From the NCBI RefSeq assembly GCF_917563925.1, contig NZ_CAKJTJ010000020.1, positions 1 through 64,000 on the forward strand: a stretch of 64,000 nucleotides of DNA, read 5' to 3'. Position numbers and translations under genes: made by a program. This stretch comes from Sutcliffiella rhizosphaerae. GTDB lineage: Bacteria; Bacillota; Bacilli; Bacillales; Bacillaceae_I. Positions 46,017-54,411 of the stretch are shown here, piece after piece; positions within the stretch are counted from its first letter, which is position 1; each line of letters opens with the position of its first letter. Under the pieces are notes generated by a model that was not told the DNA's origin, ran no database searches, and saw nothing but the letters and a program-made list of their open reading frames with translations.

Positions 46017-46940
46017 TTGATACAGAAAAATCGTCTCGGTAATTCAGCTTTGGAAGTAAGTCAGATTGGCTTAGGTTGTATGTCCCTTGGTACAAATGAA
46101 CATAATGCGAGAGATATTGTTAAACGAGCACTAGAGCTTGGTGTTAATTACTTTGATACCGCTGATTTATATGATTTGGGAGAAAACGAAAAAATAGTAG
46201 GAAATGCTTTGAGAGGACAGCGAGACAACGTTATCCTTGCGACAAAAGCGGGTAATCGTTGGATTCCTGGTCAGGATGGCTGGGAGTGGGATCCCTCTAA
46301 AAAACATATCCATTCTGCCATAAAGGATAGTTTGCACCGCCTTAAAACGGACTATATTGACCTCTATCAACTACACGGAGGAACAATAGAAGACCCAACT
46401 GATGAAACTATTGATGCATTTGAGGAACTAAAAAAAGAAGGATTAATCCGAGAATACGGCATTTCTTCTATTCGTCCAAATGTCATCAAAAGGTTTATCG
46501 AAAATTCTTCGATCATATCAGTTATGATGCAATTCAGTATGCTAGATAATCGACCAGAGGAATGGTTGGAGTTATTTCAAACACATAATGTAGGTATCAT
46601 TGCTCGCGGACCACTAGCAAAAGGATTGCTTTCTGATGAATGGAATGAAAAACTAAAAACGAAGTATGCCGGAAAAGGATACATGGATTATTCTGACAAA
46701 GACCTTTCCGAGATCCTCCCGAAATTGAAAGATATAATTGGTGATAGGTCACTGGAAGCTGCTGCATTCCATTACTGTTTATCACAGCCTTCTGTTGCAG
46801 CAGTAATACCAGGAGCTAGCTCCATTGAGCAGCTTGAAGCAAATGTACGTGCCATTCAAAAATATGAATTTTCCATAGGTGAGATGAAACAACTACAAGG
46901 ATTGTTGAAGCAAACTGTTTACAAAGAGCATCGTCAGTAA
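46017..46940 (+). CDS. yqkF: Aldo/keto reductase YqkF
   Basis: A 307-residue NADPH-dependent aldo/keto reductase. The catalytic Asp/Tyr/Lys/His set is in FDTADLYDLGENEKIVG, ILATKAGNRW and LYQLHGGTI; the C-terminal cofactor region includes AAVIPGASSIEQLEANV. Starts with TTG, AAGGAGGG upstream. It follows mciZ by 61 bases. The physiological substrate is unknown. Confidence 0.92.
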   Translation: MIQKNRLGNSALEVSQIGLGCMSLGTNEHNARDIVKRALELGVNYFDTADLYDLGENEKIVGNALRGQRDNVILATKAGNRWIPGQDGWEWDPSKKHIHSAIKDSLHRLKTDYIDLYQLHGGTIEDPTDETIDAFEELKKEGLIREYGISSIRPNVIKRFIENSSIISVMMQFSMLDNRPEEWLELFQTHNVGIIARGPLAKGLLSDEWNEKLKTKYAGKGYMDYSDKDLSEILPKLKDIIGDRSLEAAAFHYCLSQPSVAAVIPGASSIEQLEANVRAIQKYEFSIGEMKQLQGLLKQTVYKEHRQ

Positions 46941-46980
46941 ATATATGTGATTCACACACATTGTCTTCTTCAAAGGGAAC

Positions 46981-47006
46981 AAAGGGGAATTAATCTTTTT
47001 CCCTTT
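46981..47006 (+). terminator. Weak terminator after yqkF
   Basis: An imperfect hairpin AAAGGGGAA/TTTTTCCCTTT followed by a T-rich tail, 40 bases after the yqkF stop. Confidence 0.4.
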
Positions 47007-47526
47007 TTCTTTTGCTGTTAATAAGCTGATTCACTTTCTCATCAATCATTTGCACAAACTCATTTTTACCTTCTACATAACCATGGGGGTCCTGAAAAAA
47101 TTTGATAGATAATTCCTCTTTTAATCTGCTGTATTCGAGCGCACGATTAAGATGGGTTCTGAGATAATCTCGAAACAATATATGCCGTTTCACTTCAGGA
47201 TTCCCTTTTTTATAACAGTGCACATGATGGGTACGGTTATCTCCCCCTTTTTGGAAAAACCGACGATCAGGTATTCCATTTTCCCCTTTTCCAACATACC
47301 CCAGATTCGATAACTTTATTTCCATTTCATCGACCTTTTGCAAAGAATGAACTTCTATTAGGATATCAATAACAGGTTTTGCTTTTATTCCAGGTATCGC
47401 TGTACTCCCAATATGATGTACAGCTAAAACATTGTCAGTCATAATCTCTTCTAAATGTTTCTTTTCGATATGAAACAACTTTGACCATGTAGGATCATAA
47501 TCCACTACCCTCATCTTCCTTGACAT
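46990..47526 (-). CDS. GrpB family protein (UPF0157)
   Basis: A 178-residue protein of the GrpB/UPF0157 family, which has a nucleotidyltransferase-like fold: VVDYDPTWSKLFHIEKKHLE, VLAVHHIGSTAIPGIKAKPV with IDILIEV, and the HHVHCYKKGNPEVKRHILFR signature. Function unproven. The start at 47526 is two bases after the yqkK stop; the site is GGCGGA. The 3' end converges with yqkF. Confidence 0.85.
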   Translation of the reverse strand: MSRKMRVVDYDPTWSKLFHIEKKHLEEIMTDNVLAVHHIGSTAIPGIKAKPVIDILIEVHSLQKVDEMEIKLSNLGYVGKGENGIPDRRFFQKGGDNRTHHVHCYKKGNPEVKRHILFRDYLRTHLNRALEYSRLKEELSIKFFQDPHGYVEGKNEFVQMIDEKVNQLINSKRKREKD

Positions 47527-47527
47527 A

Positions 47528-47770
47528 TTATTTAAAGTTCCGCCAATTTTGATTACTTTCTTCAAATAGCTCAGCAAAAGATTTATTTTTTTCTTTCATC
47601 CGCTTCTCTTCCCGTGCTTTTATAGCAGCGTCTTCTTTTATTTTTTGCTCAGCTTCTACTAATTGATTTTTCATAGATTTCAACTTGGAAAATACTTCCC
47701 CTTCCAATTGATCTTTTAATGTAAGTTTATCTTCGCACTTTATGTTTTTTTTATTTTTTTTCATAACCAT
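47528..47770 (-). CDS. yqkK: DUF3886 protein YqkK
   Basis: An 80-residue very charged, helical protein (KLTLKDQLEGEVFSKLKSMK, KSFAELFEESNQNWRNFK), the DUF3886 type of B. subtilis YqkK (71 residues). Function unknown. The ATG (47770, or 47764 two codons later) follows GGAGGG. It is co-transcribed with the GrpB-family gene. Confidence 0.83.
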   Translation of the reverse strand: MVMKKNKKNIKCEDKLTLKDQLEGEVFSKLKSMKNQLVEAEQKIKEDAAIKAREEKRMKEKNKSFAELFEESNQNWRNFK

Positions 47771-47894
47771 TTTCCCTCCATCATCTATTTTTCTAGTAGT
47801 ATAGCAAAATCATTCTATTCGAGGAATAAAAATTAATAATTAGTATCGTTGACAAACACATTTTTTAGTCTTTGCATTGAACTGTTGCTCTTCG

Positions 47895-47936
47895 TTACAG
47901 ACGCTTCGCTTTCCGCGGGCGGACTGGAAGCCCGCC
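47895..47936. repeat. Fragment of a GC-rich intergenic repeat
   Basis: A 42-bp GC-rich block that starts GTTACAGACGCTTCGC and includes a 6-bp hairpin (47915-47920 with 47930-47935), within very AT-rich DNA. It resembles dispersed repeats common in Bacillus intergenic regions. Confidence 0.55.
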
Positions 47937-48041
47937 ACTACAATCTACGAATCTTCCCAAAATAAGAATCTTTGTCTACATATTACTATAAGCAAGATGA
48001 TTTTTTTTTGTACTATTAATTTTATGATATAAGTTATCACT

Positions 48042-48056
48042 TTATAATAATTATAA
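48042..48056. promoter_or_regulatory. PerR box of katA
   Basis: A perfect 15-bp palindrome, TTATAATAATTATAA, identical to the Per box consensus. It lies about 80 bases before the katA start, next to a TTGATT...TTATTA promoter candidate (48064-48093). PerR represses katA in B. subtilis. Confidence 0.88.
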
Positions 48057-48133
48057 AAAAGTATTGATTTTTCTTTGAGAAATGTTATTATTAAAAACGT
48101 ATTATTAATCTACTAATTTCTGAGGTGAAGAAG

Positions 48134-49591
48134 TTGAATATGAAAGGTAAGCAATTAACCACGAGCTGGGGAGCTCCTGTCGGAGATAATCAACATTCCA
48201 TTACTGCTGGATCTAGAGGTCCTACACTAATCCAGGATGTACATTTACTTGAAAAACTAGCTCATTTTAACCGAGAGCGTGTTCCAGAACGCGTTGTACA
48301 TGCTAAAGGTGCAGGTGCACATGGTTATTTTGAAGTAACGAATGATGTGACTGCATATACAAAAGCAGATTTTTTATCAGAGGTTGGCAAAAAAACTCCT
48401 CTCTTTGTTCGCTTCTCTACAGTTGCCGGTGAGAATGGATCAGCGGATTCAGTTCGTGATCCAAGAGGGTTTGCCATTAAATTTTATACAGAAGAAGGAA
48501 ACTATGATCTTGTAGGAAACAATACACCTGTATTCTTCATACGTGATGCCATCAAGTTCCCAGATTTTATTCATACACAAAAGCGCCACCCAAGAACACA
48601 CTTAAAGGATCCGATTGCTGTTTGGGATTTCTGGTCCCTTTCACCTGAATCACTTCATCAAGTAACCATTTTGATGTCTGATCGAGGAATACCAGCTACA
48701 TACCGTCACATGCACGGATTTGGAAGTCACACTTTTAAATGGGTTAACAACGATGGCGATGGAGTATGGATTAAATACCATTTTAAAACGGAACAAGGAA
48801 TAAAAAATCTATCCGAAGAAGTTGGAACGAAGATTGCAGGGGAAAATCCAGACCATCATACACAAGACCTATTCCATGCCATTGAGAAAGGTGACTATCC
48901 TGCTTGGAAGTTATATGTGCAAATCATGCCTTTGGAAGATGCTAATACTTACCGATTTGATCCGTTCGACGTTACAAAAGTATGGTCCCAAAAGGACTAC
49001 CCATTAATTGAGGTTGGTCGTATGGTCCTTAATAGAAACCCGGAAAACTATTTCGCGGAAGTGGAACAAGCAACATTCTCCCCTGGTACATTAGTGCCTG
49101 GAATTGATGTTTCACCAGACAAAATGCTACAAGGACGTTTGTTTGCTTATCATGATGCTCACCGTTATCGCGTTGGTGCTAATCACCAGGCACTACCCAT
49201 TAACCGTGCAAAAAATGAAGTGCACAATTATCAACGTGATGGACAAATGCGCTTTGACAACAATGGCGGGGCTTCTATTTATTACGAGCCAAATAGCTTC
49301 CAAGGTCCAACTGAATCACCTGAAAACAAGCAAGCTCCGTACACTGTCTCTGGTGTAGCAAATAGTGTGGGATACGATCATCAAGACCACTACACACAAG
49401 CAGGTGACCTATATCGCTTGTTGAGTGAAGAGGAACGCATCAGACTAGTCAAGAATATTGTGGATGCAATGTCACCTGTTGAGAATGATGAAATCAAGTT
49501 GCGACAGATCGGTCATTTCTACAGGGCGGATTCTGAATATGGCACACGAATTGCTGAAGGATTAGGCTTTCAAGTACCCCAAAAAGCTTAA
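48134..49591 (+). CDS. katA: Vegetative catalase KatA
   Basis: A 485-residue haem catalase that breaks down hydrogen peroxide. The distal His is in [19 protein letters not shown], the Asn in [19 protein letters not shown], and the proximal Tyr in [19 protein letters not shown]. High similarity to B. subtilis KatA throughout. I chose the TTG at 48134, six bases from GAGGTG; the ATG at 48140 is the other option, and the GTG at 48125 lies inside the site. Control by PerR is expected. Confidence 0.95.
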   Translation: MNMKGKQLTTSWGAPVGDNQHSITAGSRGPTLIQDVHLLEKLAHFNRERVPERVVHAKGAGAHGYFEVTNDVTAYTKADFLSEVGKKTPLFVRFSTVAGENGSADSVRDPRGFAIKFYTEEGNYDLVGNNTPVFFIRDAIKFPDFIHTQKRHPRTHLKDPIAVWDFWSLSPESLHQVTILMSDRGIPATYRHMHGFGSHTFKWVNNDGDGVWIKYHFKTEQGIKNLSEEVGTKIAGENPDHHTQDLFHAIEKGDYPAWKLYVQIMPLEDANTYRFDPFDVTKVWSQKDYPLIEVGRMVLNRNPENYFAEVEQATFSPGTLVPGIDVSPDKMLQGRLFAYHDAHRYRVGANHQALPINRAKNEVHNYQRDGQMRFDNNGGASIYYEPNSFQGPTESPENKQAPYTVSGVANSVGYDHQDHYTQAGDLYRLLSEEERIRLVKNIVDAMSPVENDEIKLRQIGHFYRADSEYGTRIAEGLGFQVPQKA

Positions 49592-49647
49592 GATACTCTA
49601 AATATTGAACATAACTAATTCTCGATTATTCTCACTTCTGTCAAAAG

Positions 49648-49677
49648 CAGCAGGTACTCTTACAAGTATCTGCTGCA
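49648..49677. other. Hairpin between katA and the small cysteine protein
   Basis: An inverted repeat GCAGCAG/CTGCTGC with inner GTACT/AGTAT pairing, no T-run on the plus strand. It may be a transcript 3' fold of katA or a processing site. Confidence 0.5.
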
Positions 49678-49701
49678 AATATAAGAAAGGGTGTTTATAA
49701 A

Positions 49702-49800
49702 ATGATAACTCAGAAATGTAAAATATGTGATAAGCCACAAAAAACGTTGAAGCATACGGTTTTATGTGGTTGTGGAGTTAGGATACAAAGAAAAAAATAG
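49702..49800 (+). CDS. Predicted 32-residue cysteine-rich microprotein
   Basis: Starts MITQKCKICDKPQKTLKH and ends LCGCGVRIQRKK. Two pairs of cysteines (Cys6-x-x-Cys9 and Cys22-x-Cys24) suggest a small zinc-binding knuckle. AAGGGTG lies nine bases before the ATG and a perfect terminator follows the stop by two bases, so it looks like a genuine one-gene unit. No family recognised. Confidence 0.6.
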   Translation: MITQKCKICDKPQKTLKHTVLCGCGVRIQRKK

Positions 49801-49801
49801 C

Positions 49802-49835
49802 AAAAAAGTGCCTAATATGAATCGAGCACTTTTTT
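49802..49835. terminator. Bidirectional terminator
   Basis: A perfect 10-bp stem (49802-49811 with 49826-49835) of AAAAAAGTGC type with T-runs on both strands. It serves the small cysteine protein (plus) and the decayed GNAT gene (minus). Confidence 0.88.
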
Positions 49836-49844
49836 CTTTTCATT

Positions 49845-50379
49845 TTAATCAAAGAAAGCCTGTGGATACTTTACAATTCCTTCAGCATCCTCTAATACTC
49901 TCGTTTTTTAACTCTAAAGCCAAAAAGCAAACGGAGCTCGAATACCCCAATTGGAAGCAACTTTAAACCGATAATAGTCTGGGTGTCTAAGGATAATAAT
50001 GGAAGTAAAATCCATAGCTTTAGCAATTTTTATTGCTTTGCTTATCAATTCTTGACCTATCCCCTCTTCTGATTAAAAGGTAATACCGAAACTGGAGCAA
50101 GCGCATGAGATTCAATTTCTTTTTTTCTTGTATAACGATCTTCCTTAATAAGATATGCCCAATCACGTTATTTGCCTTTACAGCCACTAGTGACAACCCA
50201 CGTATATACCCTGTTGAATTTCGCAGTTTAGCTACTAAATGCTGCTCCTTTTCGCTAAATTCCATCTTTTTAAATGCTGACTCCATTCCTTTTTCGGTAT
50301 GAGATAAACATTTTTGTTCTCCTGTCTTATTATTTCTGTCACCAAACACACTCCTACCAATTAGTGAAACGATCTCCAA
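49845..50379 (-). pseudogene. Decayed GNAT acetyltransferase
   Basis: Pieces of one GNAT protein occur in three reading frames on the minus strand: LVAKLRNSTGYIRGLSLVAV and VIGHILLRKIVI, then ALAPVSVLPFNQKRG, then GIGQELISKAIKIAKAMDF with IIILRHPDYY, then LEDAEGIVKYPQAF. Together these follow the order of a YhbS-like acetyltransferase (substrate loop, then Q/R-x-x-G-x-G cofactor loop, then C-terminal strand). At least three frameshifts separate them. The N-terminal part is also degraded, so the gene is non-functional. Confidence 0.88.
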
Positions 50380-52079
50380 AATACTCCTCTTTTATCTATA
50401 ATATTATCTATCTCTTTAAAAGGAATTTCAAAGGTAGGGAAGCCAGCTGCATACGGTGCAATTTCGTACGGGCTAAAATAAAGGAAAAGCGCGTCATTTG
50501 ACACGTAAAATGGCTGATTTGCGGTTATGCCTTTGTAGGCATCCGGAAAATAATTCGCTGGATTCTCCGAAATTTGTTTTCCAACTATCTCACTAAGTAC
50601 CTTTACATAATCACTGTTTGGCTTAAACAAATTCTTCAATTGGTAGTTTTGACCGGTTTTTATATCAATTGGCACCATGATTTTAGTGGGCATACCATGG
50701 GCCGCACCGAATGGATAGTGGTAGCCATCAAGTTCTAAAATGATCAAGTTCTTTTGGAAAAACTGTACGGAAAAATCACCTGTATATTGATAATCTAATT
50801 GTTTATCATTTGGTATGGGAATTATTTGCGACTGAACCTTAAGGTAGTCATTTACCTTCGTTTCAGCCTGTTTATTAGCTATTCCCTGCATTTGTGGATA
50901 GTACACTAAATAATCCATATTTGGACGATACTTTTCCTCCAAGACAGACGCATTCCTTGTCAATGGAATCTTTGTATTCTGAGTCCAAATCAGTTTTCCA
51001 TTTTTATCATAATAGGATAACCGTTGATCTACAAATGCCTTAATAAGTTGCCCTTCCATGGTAAGTGTTCCTACTCCATCTACAATGGGCAAATCTTTTA
51101 CTTGACGACCATTATTATCAATAAAAAATGTCTGTACTCCCTTTGTGACTGAGCTATATCCCCGTTGGAAATTAGAGACATTTCCAAAAACAAACTCACT
51201 TAATAATTGTCCAGTGGAAGCATCCGCAATGGCATAAATTGATCCTACATATGGTTCATTAGGATTGATTGCCTTCCCCACAGCTACCCGGTTTGCCCCA
51301 ATTATTAGAATATCGTTATAATTTGGAGGGATAACGAATTTTCCTGTTCTATCTATTAATCCATATTCATTTTTATAATCTGAGGATAGGTTGACTACTG
51401 CTCTTCCGCCTTGAAAAGGTAAGGCCATCCCAAACTGTGGTGCAATCACAATTTGTCCTGTTTCATTTACATATCCTGCTTTATCCTGAAGTGTTTTTTT
51501 AAATGAAATTAACCCTTCACTCAGTCCATTCATTTGTTGAAAAGGATACGTTTGCAAAAGAGCTCCCGTTGAATCCAACAATGCGTATTGCCCTTCATTA
51601 ACCTGTACTAACCCTTTACCAGTTTTAAAATCAAATGCATATTGATACTTTGCCGGAATGGCCACTCTCCCATTTATATCTAAATAACCATAAAGCAAGA
51701 CACCATTCTTTTTTTCTTGAAAAACCGCTCGTCCCCCCTGATACGGGCTAATAAAAGAATAGGTTTTTTCCGTTAATACCTTCCCCTTTTCGTTTATTAC
51801 AACCGAACCACCCTCATTTAACATTGCGATGGCACGTCCCTCTGTAAAAGGAAAGATAGAGCTGTAAATAGGCTTTACAACAAATTTGCCTGATTGGTTT
51901 ATTACACCAGTACCTCCTTTACTAACAATTGCAAGACCATTTTGCTGAAAGTCACCTGCGTTATCAAAAGTTGGCTTTAAGACAAACTTTCCATTCGCAT
52001 CAATATATCCCCATTTTGTTCCCTCCTTTGTTTTTACTTCCGCAGGAAACAATCTTGCTCTTACAACCCAACCAAACAT
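50361..52079 (-). CDS. WG-repeat protein with C-terminal DUF3298-like domain
   Basis: A 572-residue protein. The N-terminal about 330 residues contain seven or eight WG repeats, each with a pattern like WGYIDANGKFVLKPTF or YGLIDRTGKFVIPPNY; these fold as small beta units. The last 200 residues (YLVYYPQMQGIANKQAETKV, FSVQFFQKNLIILELDGYHY, NLFKPNSDYVKVLSEIVGKQ) resemble DUF3298/RsiV-like extracellular domains. No signal peptide is seen, although the family often has one. GGGGTG lies eight bases before the ATG, but inside a terminator-like hairpin. Function unknown. Confidence 0.85.
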   Translation of the reverse strand: MFGWVVRARLFPAEVKTKEGTKWGYIDANGKFVLKPTFDNAGDFQQNGLAIVSKGGTGVINQSGKFVVKPIYSSIFPFTEGRAIAMLNEGGSVVINEKGKVLTEKTYSFISPYQGGRAVFQEKKNGVLLYGYLDINGRVAIPAKYQYAFDFKTGKGLVQVNEGQYALLDSTGALLQTYPFQQMNGLSEGLISFKKTLQDKAGYVNETGQIVIAPQFGMALPFQGGRAVVNLSSDYKNEYGLIDRTGKFVIPPNYNDILIIGANRVAVGKAINPNEPYVGSIYAIADASTGQLLSEFVFGNVSNFQRGYSSVTKGVQTFFIDNNGRQVKDLPIVDGVGTLTMEGQLIKAFVDQRLSYYDKNGKLIWTQNTKIPLTRNASVLEEKYRPNMDYLVYYPQMQGIANKQAETKVNDYLKVQSQIIPIPNDKQLDYQYTGDFSVQFFQKNLIILELDGYHYPFGAAHGMPTKIMVPIDIKTGQNYQLKNLFKPNSDYVKVLSEIVGKQISENPANYFPDAYKGITANQPFYVSNDALFLYFSPYEIAPYAAGFPTFEIPFKEIDNIIDKRGVFWRSFH

Positions 52080-52080
52080 A

Positions 52081-52137
52081 AAAAAATCACCCCGTCAGTT
52101 TTTCATATCTTATGGAAAACTAACAGGGTAGGTGATT
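52081..52137 (-). terminator. Terminator-like hairpin against the WG-repeat start codon
   Basis: An imperfect stem of about 18 bp (52085-52104 with 52114-52137, small bulges), followed on the minus strand by seven T that run straight into the ATG. The right arm contains the ribosome-binding site of the next gene. Could be the terminator of the upstream genes or an attenuator. Confidence 0.65.
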
Positions 52138-52282
52138 GCCCCTAGCTCAAGAACTCGTAAATCTAAATAGTTGAAGTGAGTTTATTTTGTTTTTTTGTCA
52201 GGAACTTCTTCAAGAAATGAACGAATCCAAATAATTGATCCAGATAAATTCAACCTGTTTCTATTGCCAGGCTAAAATATTC

Positions 52283-52624
52283 CTATTCTATTTTTTTTGC
52301 TACTGTTTGCAAGAATGCGATCGTATCATCTGGTCGAATATGTGCTATGCTTACCTTCTTCTTCACACCAAATATGTATTCAACTGCTAAAGGTCTTTGA
52401 AAAACAATCTCAATTGAAGGCTTCTCTTTTTCAAAATCTGCCACTACTCCATCGAATCTATCTCTTTTATCTAAGTTGCTCCTATCTTCTAGATCCTTGT
52501 AAGGATGAATACTTTTAATATCCTTAAACGGAATAGCTATTTTTTTAGTCATTCCTACCCTTAAATAAAGATGGTCTCGTTCTATTTTAAAAGGAAATAA
52601 ACGAATAGCCTGTATTTCTGCCAA
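52283..52624 (-). CDS. PH-like domain protein, probably the 3' part of a split gene
   Basis: A 113-residue frame (LAEIQAIRLFPFKIERDHLY, KKIAIPFKDIKSIHPYKDLE, VEYIFGVKKKVSIAHIRPDD) that looks like a bacterial PH-like domain. It begins with TTG, has no ribosome-binding site, and overlaps the end of the upstream frame by 38 bases in the +1 phase. I believe it is the C-terminal domain of that membrane protein, moved out of frame. Confidence 0.7.
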   Translation of the reverse strand: MAEIQAIRLFPFKIERDHLYLRVGMTKKIAIPFKDIKSIHPYKDLEDRSNLDKRDRFDGVVADFEKEKPSIEIVFQRPLAVEYIFGVKKKVSIAHIRPDDTIAFLQTVAKKIE

Positions 52625-53321
52625 AATAAATTACTGTATAAATGTTAACAACAAGCACTATATAGGCAACTTTTTCATTCAAAGTATGCAAAAAAAAGTG
52701 AATTCCTGCTGTCTCTAAAATAATTGCATGGATAAGCATAATTTGAATCGCTATGTAACTGGATTTTTTATGAAAAGAATAAGTAGAAATTTGATCATTC
52801 GAACAACTCTTATTCTTCCATGAAAAAAAAGCGTAATATATCATACTTACATGAGTAGCTAATATTGTGAAAATGGAAGACCCCATACCATTTTCTTTAA
52901 GCGCTATATCGAGCCTTTCTTGAAGAAATGAAATGGAGATTTGGTGATTTTTGAGGGAATGATTAATAGCTATTATTTTCTTAATCAATTGATATAAAAT
53001 AAGTAATACCAAAGAGGCAAAAGAGATTCTCCCTGCAAAGCCTAACAGCGAAGTAAAAGCATAGTTCACTAACATTTCAGCAGGAATGATTAAATACAGG
53101 GCACTAAGCCCCACGAGTACAATGAAGGGAAAAGCAGAGAATTTCTTATTAGACAAGTAGAAAATAAGTATCGGTACAATTACCATTAAATCTATCAAAC
53201 TCCCCCATATTATCTCTTTAGGTAATGGAGGTATTGCTTCTAAACGATATATGATGTAATTAAATAATAATATTATTCCAATAATCACAGAACCATTAAG
53301 CTTATTTAAGCCCATTTTCAT
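52587..53321 (-). CDS. Integral membrane protein, probably the 5' part of a split gene
   Basis: A 244-residue protein with about seven hydrophobic helices, starting MKMGLNKLNGSVIIGIILLF. After IYTVIYF the frame gives 11 unrelated residues and stops, while the +1 frame continues with the PH-like domain. Combined length is about 355 residues. The gene starts one base after the upstream hydrolase stop (TAATG) behind GGAGGGG. A single-base change in a T-run could explain the split. Function unknown. Confidence 0.7.
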   Translation of the reverse strand: MKMGLNKLNGSVIIGIILLFNYIIYRLEAIPPLPKEIIWGSLIDLMVIVPILIFYLSNKKFSAFPFIVLVGLSALYLIIPAEMLVNYAFTSLLGFAGRISFASLVLLILYQLIKKIIAINHSLKNHQISISFLQERLDIALKENGMGSSIFTILATHVSMIYYAFFSWKNKSCSNDQISTYSFHKKSSYIAIQIMLIHAIILETAGIHFFLHTLNEKVAYIVLVVNIYTVIYFGRNTGYSFISF

Positions 53322-53842
53322 TATTTTATTTCCCCTCCAACTAATGATTTCATAGATTTATTAATGGTGGAAATATACATAATCTTTTTTGATTGCATAA
53401 TATCAATAGGCGTAACATCACCTGTCACTAGATCCTCTACTAAATCAATACCAATATGTTGAAATGCTTTATCAATTATCTCAGAGCATATGTATTTGTC
53501 TTGCTCATGTATAATAATGTTCCAACGAAAATATTTTTTCATGCAAAGTGATAGTAGTCGCCACCAATCATATCCTTTTGAAGTTGCAACCTTTTTGTGT
53601 AAAAATAGCAATAGCTTCTTTTGTTGATTGTCCGTTAGTCGTTTTTTTAAACGATATAATTTATATTCCTCATAGGGATTTTGTATTATCTCCATTTTTC
53701 TATGTAAATCCACTTCACATATTTTTTCATGATCCACAGCGATTGTAACATGTGTATATGGTGATTTTAGAAAAAAACGAATGAATGGACTAACATAGCA
53801 ATTACCCTTAACAAAGAGCAAGTCACCTAATTCCATTTTCAT
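53321..53842 (-). CDS. YiiX-like permuted NlpC/P60 cysteine hydrolase
   Basis: A 173-residue protein with the circularly permuted order of YiiX/YebB hydrolases: histidine first (FLKSPYTHVTIAVDHEKICE) and cysteine later (KYICSEIIDKAFQHIGIDLV). These could hydrolyse amide or ester bonds, for example in peptidoglycan or lipids. No signal peptide. The start at 53842 follows GGAGGA; the frame extends to 53860 without advantage. It is co-transcribed with the membrane protein. Confidence 0.82.
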   Translation of the reverse strand: MKMELGDLLFVKGNCYVSPFIRFFLKSPYTHVTIAVDHEKICEVDLHRKMEIIQNPYEEYKLYRLKKRLTDNQQKKLLLFLHKKVATSKGYDWWRLLSLCMKKYFRWNIIIHEQDKYICSEIIDKAFQHIGIDLVEDLVTGDVTPIDIMQSKKIMYISTINKSMKSLVGGEIK

Positions 53843-54063
53843 AATCTTCCTCCGATTCATTAACTTTATAAGTAAATATACCTAGTTTATTGATTTAATT
53901 ATATACCATATGTATCGTGTGTTGGTGGTGAATAATATTTTTTTCAGTAATAATACTACTTTTTACCTGATTAGTATTTTTCACCATCAAACTATCAATT
54001 ATGGAAACATAATATACAACGTTTTATAATGAATACAGGAGTAGATAGAAAGGAAGTTATTAT

Positions 54064-54366
54064 ATGAATAAAAGCGAAATGGAAAAAGCAATTATTGAAA
54101 ACTATCAAAAAGAAGAAAACATGATGATTCTTGTTTTCGCACAATGGTGTATTAATCATGGTCTGGATCCGAAAACTCTGTACAAAAAAGCATATCCAAA
54201 CCAGTTGAACAATCCAGCACTTGTTCAGGCACTTGAGTTGACAGTATCAAGAGAAGAAGCTGGCGATATCCCTGATCAAACGGTTCTTGGCGTTTTATCA
54301 ATGTTCGGTAATGATGATTTGGCTTTTGTTGTGACTGAAGCTATAGACAAACGGAATACAAACTAA
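54064..54366 (+). CDS. Conserved hypothetical protein of about 100 residues
   Basis: A 100-residue acidic soluble protein (MNKSEMEKAIIENYQKEENM, then ILVFAQWCINHGLDPKTLYK and EAGDIPDQTVLGVLSMFGND). Looks like a small helical protein seen in Bacillus genomes; I cannot name its family. AAAGGAAG lies before the ATG. It converges with the large TPR gene at a shared hairpin. Confidence 0.75.
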   Translation: MNKSEMEKAIIENYQKEENMMILVFAQWCINHGLDPKTLYKKAYPNQLNNPALVQALELTVSREEAGDIPDQTVLGVLSMFGNDDLAFVVTEAIDKRNTN

Positions 54367-54373
54367 ATACCAA

Positions 54374-54404
54374 AAGGGTATGTGCCACATATGCACATAC
54401 CCTT
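54374..54404. terminator. Shared hairpin at the convergent ends
   Basis: A perfect 12-bp stem (54374-54385 with 54393-54404) and a 7-base loop, with short A/T runs. It lies between the plus-strand gene and the TPR gene. Confidence 0.7.
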
Positions 54405-54411
54405 CTAATTA

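Noticed and set aside
47771-48123. CRISPR array or other tandem repeats near katA
   Set aside because: Only a single GC-rich block is present; no direct repeats with spacers.
49648-49677. Terminator of katA
   Set aside because: The hairpin is not followed by a T-run on the plus strand, so it is listed as a plain hairpin.
50361-50379. The long overlap between the WG-repeat and GNAT frames as evidence for fusion
   Set aside because: The 19-base overlap comes from the decayed N-terminal end of the GNAT gene.
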